Assembly: GCA_021819435.1 (NCBI GenBank)
Contig: JAKARB010000018.1
Location: 1-64,000 of the forward strand
Origin: Pseudomonadota bacterium
Lineage (GTDB): Bacteria > Pseudomonadota > Gammaproteobacteria > Burkholderiales > Burkholderiaceae_C
DNA length: 64,000 bases
Direction of reading: 5' to 3'
The notes beneath the pieces are model-generated. The model made no database searches. It was not told the DNA's origin and saw nothing but the letters and a program-made list of their open reading frames with translations. How positions within the stretch are numbered: the first letter of the stretch is position 1; every line of letters begins with the position of its first letter. The position numbers and the translations under genes are program-made. This document shows, in pieces, positions 28,260-36,057 of the stretch.

Positions 28260-29532
28260 GCCGCACACCCCGGTGGACAGCTTCCTGCTGGAACTCGGGG
28301 TAGCCCAGTTCGTGGTGCTCGCTGAAGTCCAGGCCGCGCTGCTCATCGAGGGTGGATGCGCGCATGGGCACGAACTTGTCGAGCAGCCAGTACATCAGCA
28401 GCGATCCACCGAAGCCCCAGACGAAGGCCGCCAGGCAGCCCAGCGCTTGCACGCCCAGTTGCGACAGGTCGAACAGGTGCCCGCTGCGGAACAACCCCGC
28501 TGCCAGGGTGCCCCACACCCCGCCGACCACGTGCACCGAAACCGCGCCCACCACGTCGTCCACACGCAGGCGGTCGAGCACGGGCGCAGCGAGCACACTC
28601 AGCGCCCCACCGACGAAACCAGCCAGCACGGCAAAGCCTGGCTCCATGACGTGGCAGCCCGCCGTCACCGACACCAGGCCAGCAATCGAGCCGTTGAGCG
28701 TCAGGGTCATCATCAGCTTGCTGCGAAGCAGCGTCATCGCGGCCATGGCGCCCAGGGCGCCAGCCGCGCCGCCCAGGTGGGTGTTCAGGGCAATGCGCCC
28801 CAGACCCACGGAAGCCGCCATCGTGCTGCCCGCGTTGAAGCCAAACCAGCCCAGCCACAGGATGAAGGCACCGAGGGCGACCAGGGTGAGGTTGTGGCCC
28901 TGGATCTCGCGCGGCCGGCCATCCGGCCCGAAGCGGCCGAGTCGGGGGCCAACCACCAGCAGCGCCGCCAGCGCGGCCCAGCCACCGATGGCGTGCACCA
29001 CCGTCGAGCCCGCGAAATCGATGAAGCCCATCTGCTTGAGCCAGCCCTCGCCGCCATGCGCGCCGCCCCAGGCCCAGGCGCCGAACACGGGGTAGATGAG
29101 CGCGGTGATGAGGACCGAGCCGGTGATGTAGGCCGAGAACCGCGTGCGCTCGGCGATGGCACCGCTGACGATGGTCGCCGAGGTGGCCGCGAACATCATC
29201 TGGAAGAAGAGCCCCCCGTACTGGGACTCGGGCACGCCTTGCAGCGCGAAAGCCGATGTGCCCAGCCAGCCGGTGTGGTTGGCCCCGAACATCAGGCCGT
29301 AGCCGACCAGCCAGAACGCGACCGCGCCGAAGCACATGTCGCAGTAGTTCTTCATGATCACGTTGATGGTGTTCTTGGCGCGGGCCATGCCCGACTCGAG
29401 GAAGGCGAAACCCGCCTGCATGAAGAACACCAGTGCGCCCGCCACCACCAGCCACAACATGTTGACGGCTTCGGCCAGGCTTTTGTCCAAGACTGCAGAT
29501 TCAAGCATGGGCGGCTCTACAGCAATCCCCAT
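28252..29532 (-). CDS. amtB: Ammonium transporter, Amt family
   Basis: This is a trimeric-type Amt channel for ammonium. The family signature appears as FAATSATIVSGAIAERTRF. The twin pore histidines are in STVVHAIGGWAALA and VSVHVVGGVWGTLA, and GFNAGSTMAAS is also conserved. About eleven membrane helices are expected. It starts at 29532 (MGIAVEPP) or 29508 (MLESAVL), with no cleavable leader evident. The C-terminal cytosolic tail is longer than in E. coli AmtB (about 45 residues after the last helix). No glnK is adjacent; instead an unknown gene overlaps its end by 8 bp. Confidence 0.93.
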   Translation of the reverse strand: MGIAVEPPMLESAVLDKSLAEAVNMLWLVVAGALVFFMQAGFAFLESGMARAKNTINVIMKNYCDMCFGAVAFWLVGYGLMFGANHTGWLGTSAFALQGVPESQYGGLFFQMMFAATSATIVSGAIAERTRFSAYITGSVLITALIYPVFGAWAWGGAHGGEGWLKQMGFIDFAGSTVVHAIGGWAALAALLVVGPRLGRFGPDGRPREIQGHNLTLVALGAFILWLGWFGFNAGSTMAASVGLGRIALNTHLGGAAGALGAMAAMTLLRSKLMMTLTLNGSIAGLVSVTAGCHVMEPGFAVLAGFVGGALSVLAAPVLDRLRVDDVVGAVSVHVVGGVWGTLAAGLFRSGHLFDLSQLGVQALGCLAAFVWGFGGSLLMYWLLDKFVPMRASTLDEQRGLDFSEHHELGYPEFQQEAVHRGVRHG

Positions 29533-29608
29533 ACCAGCTTCCCTGCACCCGTCAGGGGCGCATGGCTCGCAGTAAGATGTTTTTCTTCGCCACGACCGTT
29601 TGCGCTCC

Positions 29609-30823
29609 ATGACCGTGACCCTCGCCTCCACCGACGTCGTCTTGCCGGAACTGCTCGACGACGCCGAGGCGATGCGTGCCATCCGCCGGGACATCCACGC
29701 CCACCCCGAACTCTGTTTCGAGGAGGAGCGCACCTCCGATCTGGTCGCGCGCACGCTCGCCAACTGGGGCATCGAGGTGCACCGGGGCCTGGGCAAGACG
29801 GGGGTGGTCGGCGTCATCCAGGGGCGTCCGGGCAAGCGGGCCGTGGGCCTGCGCGCCGACATGGACGCCCTGCCCATGACGGAGCACAACACCTTCGCCC
29901 ACGCCAGCCGCCACCAAGGCAAGATGCACGCATGCGGCCACGACGGCCACGTCGCCATGCTGCTGTCGGCCGCTCGCCACCTGGCCGCCACGCGTGACTT
30001 CGACGGCACCGTCTACCTCGTGTTCCAGCCGGCCGAAGAAGGCGGCGGCGGCGCGCGCGAGATGATGAAGGACGGCCTGTTCGAGCGTTTCCCGATGGAT
30101 GCCATCTTTGGCATGCACAACTGGCCGGGCATGCCGGTGGGCAGCTTCGCCGTGCGCAACGGGCCCTGCTTCGCCTCCAGCAACGAGTTCCACATCACCA
30201 TCCGGGGCAAGGGCTGCCATGGCGCCATGCCGCACCTGGGCATCGACCCGGTGCCGATCGCCTGCCAGCTCGTTCAGGCCTACCAGACCATCCTGACGCG
30301 CAACATGCGCCCGGTCGAAACCGGCGTCATCTCGGTGACCATGATCCAGGCCGGCGAAGCCACCAACGTCATCCCCGAGTCGGTGGTGATGCAAGGCACG
30401 GTGCGTACTTTCACCACCGAAACTCTCGACCTGATCGAGAACCGCATGCGCGAGCTCACGCGCCACCTCTGCGCCGCCCATGGCGCCGAGGCCGATTTCG
30501 AGTTCAGCCGCAACTACCCGCCCACGGTGAACCACCCGGCCGAAGCCGCCTTCGTGCGTCAGGTCATGGTCGACCTGGTGGGCGCGGACAAGGTGCAGGA
30601 ATTCGAGCCCACCATGGGCGCCGAGGATTTCAGCTACTTCCTGCAAGGCAAGCCCGGCGCCTACTTCGTGATCGGCAATGGCGACGGCACGCACCGCGAG
30701 GGCGGCCACGGCCTGGGGCCCTGCACGCTGCACAACCCCAGCTATGACTTCAACGACCAGTTGCTGCCCTTGGGGGCGACGCTGTGGGTGAAGCTGGTGC
30801 AACGCTGGCTGGCACAGCCCTGA
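29609..30823 (+). CDS. M20 family metal-dependent amidohydrolase
   Basis: This is a zinc amidohydrolase of the M20D family (hippurate hydrolase / N-acyl-L-amino acid amidohydrolase type). Metal ligands are seen in MHACGHDGHVAML, in QPAEEGGGGAREM with the catalytic Glu, in FGMHNWPGMPVG, and in the late His of TLHNPSYDFND. The lid domain carries KGCHGAMPH. The ATG at 29609 gives 404 residues. It would release amino acids from N-acyl conjugates, but the exact substrate cannot be read from sequence. It is divergent from amtB. Confidence 0.92.
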   Translation: MTVTLASTDVVLPELLDDAEAMRAIRRDIHAHPELCFEEERTSDLVARTLANWGIEVHRGLGKTGVVGVIQGRPGKRAVGLRADMDALPMTEHNTFAHASRHQGKMHACGHDGHVAMLLSAARHLAATRDFDGTVYLVFQPAEEGGGGAREMMKDGLFERFPMDAIFGMHNWPGMPVGSFAVRNGPCFASSNEFHITIRGKGCHGAMPHLGIDPVPIACQLVQAYQTILTRNMRPVETGVISVTMIQAGEATNVIPESVVMQGTVRTFTTETLDLIENRMRELTRHLCAAHGAEADFEFSRNYPPTVNHPAEAAFVRQVMVDLVGADKVQEFEPTMGAEDFSYFLQGKPGAYFVIGNGDGTHREGGHGLGPCTLHNPSYDFNDQLLPLGATLWVKLVQRWLAQP

Positions 30824-30881
30824 ACAACACCGGTTTTTTCAGGGCATGAAGCGCCCACCAGGGCGGGTATGCTTGGCCGCC

Positions 30882-32618
30882 ATGTACGCGTCGCATTTCG
30901 GCCTGAAGCAGGCGCCGTTTTCCATCGCGCCTGATCCGCGCTACCTGTTCATGAGCGAACGCCACCGCGAGGCGCTCGCTCACTTGCTCTATGGGGTGGG
31001 CGGCGGCGGCTTCGTGCTGCTCACCGGCGAGATCGGGGCCGGCAAGACCACGGTCTGCCGCTGCTTCCTGGAGCAGATCCCGCGCCGCTGCAACGTGGCC
31101 TACATCTTCAACCCGAAGCTGAGCACGGGCGAACTGCTGCAAAGCATCTGCGACGAGTTCCGCATTCCGCTGCCCGAGGGTTCCGAGGCCTCGCTCAAGG
31201 CGCACGTCGACGCGCTCAACCAGTTCCTGCTCAAGACCCACGCTGTCGGGCAGAACAACGTCCTGATCATCGACGAGGCCCAGAACCTGTCGCCCGAGGT
31301 GCTGGAGCAGTTGCGCTTGCTGACCAACCTGGAGACCAACGAGCGCAAGCTGCTGCAGATCATCCTCATCGGCCAGCCAGAGTTGCGACAGATGCTGGCC
31401 CAGCCCGAGCTGGAGCAGTTGGCGCAACGGGTGATTGCGCGATACCACCTCGACGCGCTGTCCGAAGAGGAGACCGCGCAGTACATCCAGCACCGGCTGG
31501 AGACCGCTGGGCTCAAACGCGGCAGCCTGTTCGAGCGCAAGGCGCTCAAGCGCATCCACGAGCTGACCCGGGGCGTGCCCCGCCGCATCAACCTGCTGTG
31601 CGACCGGGCCCTGCTGGGCGCTTATGCCGAGGGCAAGTCGCGGGTGGACAAGGCCATCGTGGAAAAGGCCGCCACGGAGGTTTTCGAGTCGCTGGCCGTG
31701 CCCGATGCTTCCGCGAAAGCCGCCGCGCGCAAGGACGACGCTGGCCGACGTGACCGAAACGACCGAAGTGAGCGGAGCGCTCAGACCGCCCTCTCTGCCT
31801 GGCCGAATTGGACCTGGGCCGTCTTCGGCACGGGCGTGACACTGAGTCTGGCGGGGGCCGGCCTGAGCGCCTGGCTGCACTGGGCGGGACCGGGCAAGTC
31901 TTCAGCAGGAGCGGCCACGGTGGCGCAGGCGGCGTCGGCATCGGCGTCTCGGCCCACGGCCGCCGCGCCCGCCGAGCCGCGCCCGCCGCTGGTGGATGCG
32001 GCCACACTCATGCAGAGCGCCGCGCCCACCGAGGCCGCGGCGTGGCAGGACCTGGCAGCCCTGTGGCGGTTCGACCTGAAAACCGGCGGCGACCCCTGCA
32101 ACCAGCTCTACCGCGCCCGCCTGATCTGCTTTCGCAACAGCGGCGGCCTGAGCCTGCTCACCCAGCTCGACCGCCCTGCCCTGCTGACCTTGCAGGATGG
32201 CGGAGGGGCCACGCGCCACACGGTGCTCACGCGCCTGGTGGGCGACGAAGCCTGGCTGCAATCGGGCGACAAGCAGGTGCGCTTGCCCCTGGCCGTGCTC
32301 TCGGGCCTGTGGCGCGGTGATTTCGCCACCCTCTGGCTCGCGCCGGAGGGCTACCGCGCCAAGGTGCAACTGGGCCAGACCGGCCCGGTGGTCGACTGGC
32401 TGGCCGAACAGCTCGGCCGCATCGACAAGCAGCCGGCAGCGATCCCCGCTCGCTTCGACCGCGCCTTGCAGGCCCGGCTGCAAGGCTTTCAACTGGCACA
32501 GGGGCTCAAGCCCGATGGCGTTGCCGGTGCGACCACGTTCATGCAGATCAACCGGGCGGTGGGCATCGCCGAGCCTCGGCTGCAGCCCCTTGCCCGCCAG
32601 ACCAAGGCCCCACGCTGA
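30882..32618 (+). CDS. ExeA/GspA-like AAA ATPase with peptidoglycan-binding domain
   Basis: This is a type II secretion accessory ATPase. The N-terminal AAA domain (about 1-270) starts MYASHFGLKQAPFSIAPDPR, with Walker A GEIGAGKTTVC and Walker B VLIIDEAQNL. A low-complexity linker precedes one membrane helix near residues 308-330. A periplasmic region ends in a peptidoglycan-binding repeat (about 525-565, FQLAQGLKPDGVAGATTFMQ). In Aeromonas, ExeA with ExeB inserts the secretin through the cell wall. The start at 30882 gives 578 residues. gspB follows by 15 bp. Confidence 0.92.
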   Translation: MYASHFGLKQAPFSIAPDPRYLFMSERHREALAHLLYGVGGGGFVLLTGEIGAGKTTVCRCFLEQIPRRCNVAYIFNPKLSTGELLQSICDEFRIPLPEGSEASLKAHVDALNQFLLKTHAVGQNNVLIIDEAQNLSPEVLEQLRLLTNLETNERKLLQIILIGQPELRQMLAQPELEQLAQRVIARYHLDALSEEETAQYIQHRLETAGLKRGSLFERKALKRIHELTRGVPRRINLLCDRALLGAYAEGKSRVDKAIVEKAATEVFESLAVPDASAKAAARKDDAGRRDRNDRSERSAQTALSAWPNWTWAVFGTGVTLSLAGAGLSAWLHWAGPGKSSAGAATVAQAASASASRPTAAAPAEPRPPLVDAATLMQSAAPTEAAAWQDLAALWRFDLKTGGDPCNQLYRARLICFRNSGGLSLLTQLDRPALLTLQDGGGATRHTVLTRLVGDEAWLQSGDKQVRLPLAVLSGLWRGDFATLWLAPEGYRAKVQLGQTGPVVDWLAEQLGRIDKQPAAIPARFDRALQARLQGFQLAQGLKPDGVAGATTFMQINRAVGIAEPRLQPLARQTKAPR

Positions 32619-32633
32619 AGGATCGAGCCACCC

Positions 32634-33383
32634 ATGTCCTACATCCTCGAAGCGCTGAAGAAGGCCGACGCCGCCCGTGAGCGCGAGCGCGAAGCCGTGC
32701 CCGGGCTGCACAGCCGGCATGACCACGCCTTGCCCGATGACACCGATGAGCGCGCCGAAGCCGGCGCCCCGCCGCGCACCCCTTGGCTGGTGGGCGGTAT
32801 CGCGGGAGGGGTGGTGATCGCGGCGGCGCTGTTCTGGCTGCTCGGCCGCTCGGGGCCGGATGCGCCGGTGGCGACTGAAACGCGTCCGATGCCGATGCAT
32901 GGCCAAGTGGGTGATATCGGTGGAGCGGGCAACGCCGGCGAAGCGGCGCCATCGCCAGGCGCCACCGCGCCGATGCCCTTGCCGATGCAGGCGCCGCCCG
33001 TGACGTCCGTGACGCCTGCTCCGGGACCATCCGCCACCTCGCACGTGCCTTCTCCATCCGGCACGGCGTCGCCTCCCGCCACCACGAACACCCGCGCCAC
33101 ACCCGCGGCGCAGGATCCGCTGCGTGTCGATCCGTCCTTGCGCGAGACCGGCCCCAAGGTCGTCCCGATGCAGGACCTGCCGGACAACATCCGCCGCGAG
33201 CTGCCGCAACTGACCGTGGGTGGCGCCATGCACTCCGATGTGGCCGCCAACCGCATGCTGGTGCTCAATGGCGGTGTGTTCCGCGAGGGTGACCAGCCGG
33301 CGCCTGGCGTCGTGCTCGAAGAGATCCGGCTGAAGTCAGCGGTGCTGCGCTACAAGGGCTATCGCTACAGCATCACTTACTGA
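32634..33383 (+). CDS. gspB: General secretion pathway protein B
   Basis: This is the partner of the ExeA-type ATPase. It starts MSYILEALKKADAARERERE, the typical GspB N-terminus, with one membrane helix at about residues 51-71 (WLVGGIAGGVVIAAALFWLL). A proline-, alanine- and serine-rich periplasmic linker leads to the conserved C-terminal domain (about 175-249, including DNIRRELPQLTVGGAMHSDV and FREGDQPAPGVVLEEI). It has 249 residues. No other type II secretion gene is in the window, so the main gsp cluster must be elsewhere. Confidence 0.9.
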   Translation: MSYILEALKKADAAREREREAVPGLHSRHDHALPDDTDERAEAGAPPRTPWLVGGIAGGVVIAAALFWLLGRSGPDAPVATETRPMPMHGQVGDIGGAGNAGEAAPSPGATAPMPLPMQAPPVTSVTPAPGPSATSHVPSPSGTASPPATTNTRATPAAQDPLRVDPSLRETGPKVVPMQDLPDNIRRELPQLTVGGAMHSDVAANRMLVLNGGVFREGDQPAPGVVLEEIRLKSAVLRYKGYRYSITY

Positions 33384-33403
33384 ATCGGCCCGAGAAACAA
33401 AAA

Positions 33404-33425
33404 GCGCCCCGCGGGGCGCCTTCAT
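33404..33425. terminator. Bidirectional terminator between gspB and cphA
   Basis: GCGCCCC (33404-33410) pairs with GGGGCGC (33413-33419) in the 42-bp zone between the convergent stops of gspB and the cyanophycin synthetase. On the minus strand it is followed by TTTTTGTTT, a strong U-tract, so it mainly ends the synthetase transcript. Confidence 0.7.
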
Positions 33426-33446
33426 CGCGAACGTGAACCGCGCGAA

Positions 33447-36026
33447 TCAAGCCGCAGCCGGCGACTCCGCGCAACGGCTGGCCAGGTGCGCCAGCGCCTC
33501 CTCGACCTGGTCCACCAGCACAAGGCAAAGGTCACCCGGCTGCAAGCGCTCCAAGGCCGTGTCGATGGCCACGAACTCACCACGGATCTCTTCCACGTGC
33601 TGCACGCGCTGGGCCTTGCTCAGGCCCTCGCGCAGCAGGCGCAGCACCTCGCCGTCCTCGCGGCCACGCTGGCAGGCATCCTGGTAGAGGAAGAAATCGT
33701 CGAAGGCGTCGCCGAGGATGGCCGTCTGCTCGCGGATGTCCTCGTCGCGACGGTCGCCCGCCCCGCTGATCACCACCGAGCGGCGCTTGGCCGGGATGCC
33801 GTTGACCGCCCCCACCAGCGCGCGCATGGCATCGGGGTTGTGGCCGTAGTCGGCGATCACGGTGGCGCCCTTGTAGGTCATCACGTTGAAGCGGCCTGGT
33901 GCGTTGTCCGAGTCGTTGACGAAGCTGGCCAGGCCGTTGCGGATCACGTCCCAGTCCAGACCGGCGCTCCAGGCCGCGCCCACCGCCGCCATCACGTTCT
34001 CGACCTGGAAGCCGATGGTGCCGCCACGGGTCAGCGGGATGTCGCGCAGGGGCAGGAACTCGCGCCAGCTGCCTTCGGCCGCCACGATGGCCTCGCCGTC
34101 CACGCAGATGGTGCGCTTGCCTTGCGCGCGGTGCGCGGTCAGCACGGGGTTGTGCGGGTCCATCGCGAAGAAGATGACGCCACCGGGGCACTTCGGAGCC
34201 ATGGCGACGACGATCGGGTCGGCGGCGTTGAGCACCGCGTAACCATCGGGCGCCACGTTCATGACGATGACGCGCTTGAGCACCGCCAGGTCTTCGACCG
34301 TGGTGATGTAGTTCAGGCCCAGGTGGTCGCCCGCGCCGATGTTGGTGACCACGGCCGTGCCGCAGCGGTCGAAACCCAGGCCTTCGCGCAAGATGCCGCC
34401 CCGGGCGGTTTCGAACACGGCGGCATCGACGTCCGGGTGCACCAGCACGTTGCGCGCGCTGCGTGGGCCCGAGCAGTCGCCGCTGTCGATCTGGCGGCCG
34501 TTGACGTAGACACCATCGGTGTTGGTCATGCCCACGCGCAGGCCGCTGGTGGCCAGCAGGTGGGTGACGAGGCGCGCGCTGGTGGTCTTGCCGTTGGTGC
34601 CCGTCACCGCGACGATGGGGATGCGCCCGTCGTCGCCCGGCTTGTACAGGTTGGCGATCACCGCCTCGCCGACGTTGCGCCCCTTGCCGTAGGAAGGCGA
34701 TAGGTGCATGCGCAGGCCCGGCGCGGCGTTGACCTCGACGATGCCGCCGTTCTGGGTTTCGAGCGGGCGGTGCACGCTCTCGGCCAGCACGTCCACGCCG
34801 CAGATCTCCAGGCCGATGCATTGCGCCGCCGCGATGGCGCGCGCCGCGACCTCGGGGTGCACGTCGTCGGTCACGTCGGTGGCAGTGCCGCCGGTGGAGA
34901 GGTTGGCGTTGTTGCGCAGGATGACCCGGCGGCCCTTCTCGGGCACGTCATCGGCCGTGAGGCCCTGCACCTGCAGGCGCGCGATGGCGATCTCGTCGAT
35001 GCGGATCTTGGTGAGCGATGTGGCGTGGCCCTGGCCGCGCCGGGGGTCTTCGTTGACCTTGTCGACCAACTGGCGCACGGTGTGCACGCCGTCGCCGATC
35101 ACATGCGGCGGGTCGCGGCGGGCGGCTGCCACCAGGCGGTCACCCACCACCAGCAGGCGGAAGTCGTTGCCGGGCAGGTAGCGCTCGACCATCACCTCGC
35201 CGTACTCAGCGGCCACCTTGTAGGCGATGGCCAGGTGATCGTGGCTGACGATGTTGACCGTCACGCCCTTGCCCTGGTTGCCGTCGCGCGGCTTGACCAC
35301 CACGGGCCAGCCGATCTCCTCGACCACCTTGGCGGCGTCTTCGAGGTCGGTCACCGGACGGCCGACGGGCACCGGCACACCGGCGGCGGCCAGCAGGCGC
35401 TTGGTCAGGTCCTTGTCTTGTGCGATGGATTCGGCGACGGCGGAGGTGTTGTCCACCTCGGCGGCCCAGATGCGGCGCTGCTTGCTGCCCCAACCGAATT
35501 GCACGAGCGAGCCTTGCGTCAAGCGGCGATAGGGGATGCCGCGCACGATGGCCGCATCAACGATGGAGCCGGTGCTGGGGCCCAGTCGCACGTCTTCATC
35601 GAGCTCGCGCAGCTCGGCCAGGGCGGCCTCGATGTCGAAGGCTTCGCCCTTGAGCGCGGCTTCGACGAGGGCGATGGCGTGGTCGAAAGCTTTCTTGCCA
35701 ACCGACTCCTCACTGTACTCGACCACGACCTGGTAGGTGCCGGCCTCGACCGTCTCGGCGGTGCGGCTGAAAGTGACGGGGCAGCCAGCCTGGGCCTGCA
35801 GGGCCAGGGCCACGGTTTCGAGCACATGGGCCAGGCTGATCTGGCCGGGGCGGCCGTCCGGACGCAGCGCGCCCATGCTGGGGAAAAGCTTGCGCACGCG
35901 GGCCTCGAAGCCATCGAGGGCCTCGATCTGCCGCTCCTGGGGCTCGCAGCTCACAACCGCCTCGATGGCGGTGTGACGACTCCAGAGGTTCGGGCCACGC
36001 AGGGCGCGGATGCGGGAAACGTCCAT
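33447..36026 (-). CDS. cphA: Cyanophycin synthetase
   Basis: CphA polymerises aspartate and arginine into cyanophycin, a nitrogen storage polymer, using ATP without ribosomes. An N-terminal domain begins MDVSRIRALRGPNLWSRH. An ATP-grasp domain follows (about 220-470, with KPRDGNQGKGV and EVNAAPGLRMHLSP), then a Mur ligase-like domain (about 475-859) with an intact P-loop, VTGTNGKTTSARL, and the HNPDAMRAL segment. The 859 residues match full-length CphA1. It lies 31 bp downstream of a second synthetase-like gene, and the two are probably cotranscribed. The pair is divergent from an ABC transporter and DUF1854 gene that belong to the same locus type. Confidence 0.95.
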   Translation of the reverse strand: MDVSRIRALRGPNLWSRHTAIEAVVSCEPQERQIEALDGFEARVRKLFPSMGALRPDGRPGQISLAHVLETVALALQAQAGCPVTFSRTAETVEAGTYQVVVEYSEESVGKKAFDHAIALVEAALKGEAFDIEAALAELRELDEDVRLGPSTGSIVDAAIVRGIPYRRLTQGSLVQFGWGSKQRRIWAAEVDNTSAVAESIAQDKDLTKRLLAAAGVPVPVGRPVTDLEDAAKVVEEIGWPVVVKPRDGNQGKGVTVNIVSHDHLAIAYKVAAEYGEVMVERYLPGNDFRLLVVGDRLVAAARRDPPHVIGDGVHTVRQLVDKVNEDPRRGQGHATSLTKIRIDEIAIARLQVQGLTADDVPEKGRRVILRNNANLSTGGTATDVTDDVHPEVAARAIAAAQCIGLEICGVDVLAESVHRPLETQNGGIVEVNAAPGLRMHLSPSYGKGRNVGEAVIANLYKPGDDGRIPIVAVTGTNGKTTSARLVTHLLATSGLRVGMTNTDGVYVNGRQIDSGDCSGPRSARNVLVHPDVDAAVFETARGGILREGLGFDRCGTAVVTNIGAGDHLGLNYITTVEDLAVLKRVIVMNVAPDGYAVLNAADPIVVAMAPKCPGGVIFFAMDPHNPVLTAHRAQGKRTICVDGEAIVAAEGSWREFLPLRDIPLTRGGTIGFQVENVMAAVGAAWSAGLDWDVIRNGLASFVNDSDNAPGRFNVMTYKGATVIADYGHNPDAMRALVGAVNGIPAKRRSVVISGAGDRRDEDIREQTAILGDAFDDFFLYQDACQRGREDGEVLRLLREGLSKAQRVQHVEEIRGEFVAIDTALERLQPGDLCLVLVDQVEEALAHLASRCAESPAAA

Positions 36027-36057
36027 GTCGGTCTCTCGGGGCGGGGCTTGTTCGCGT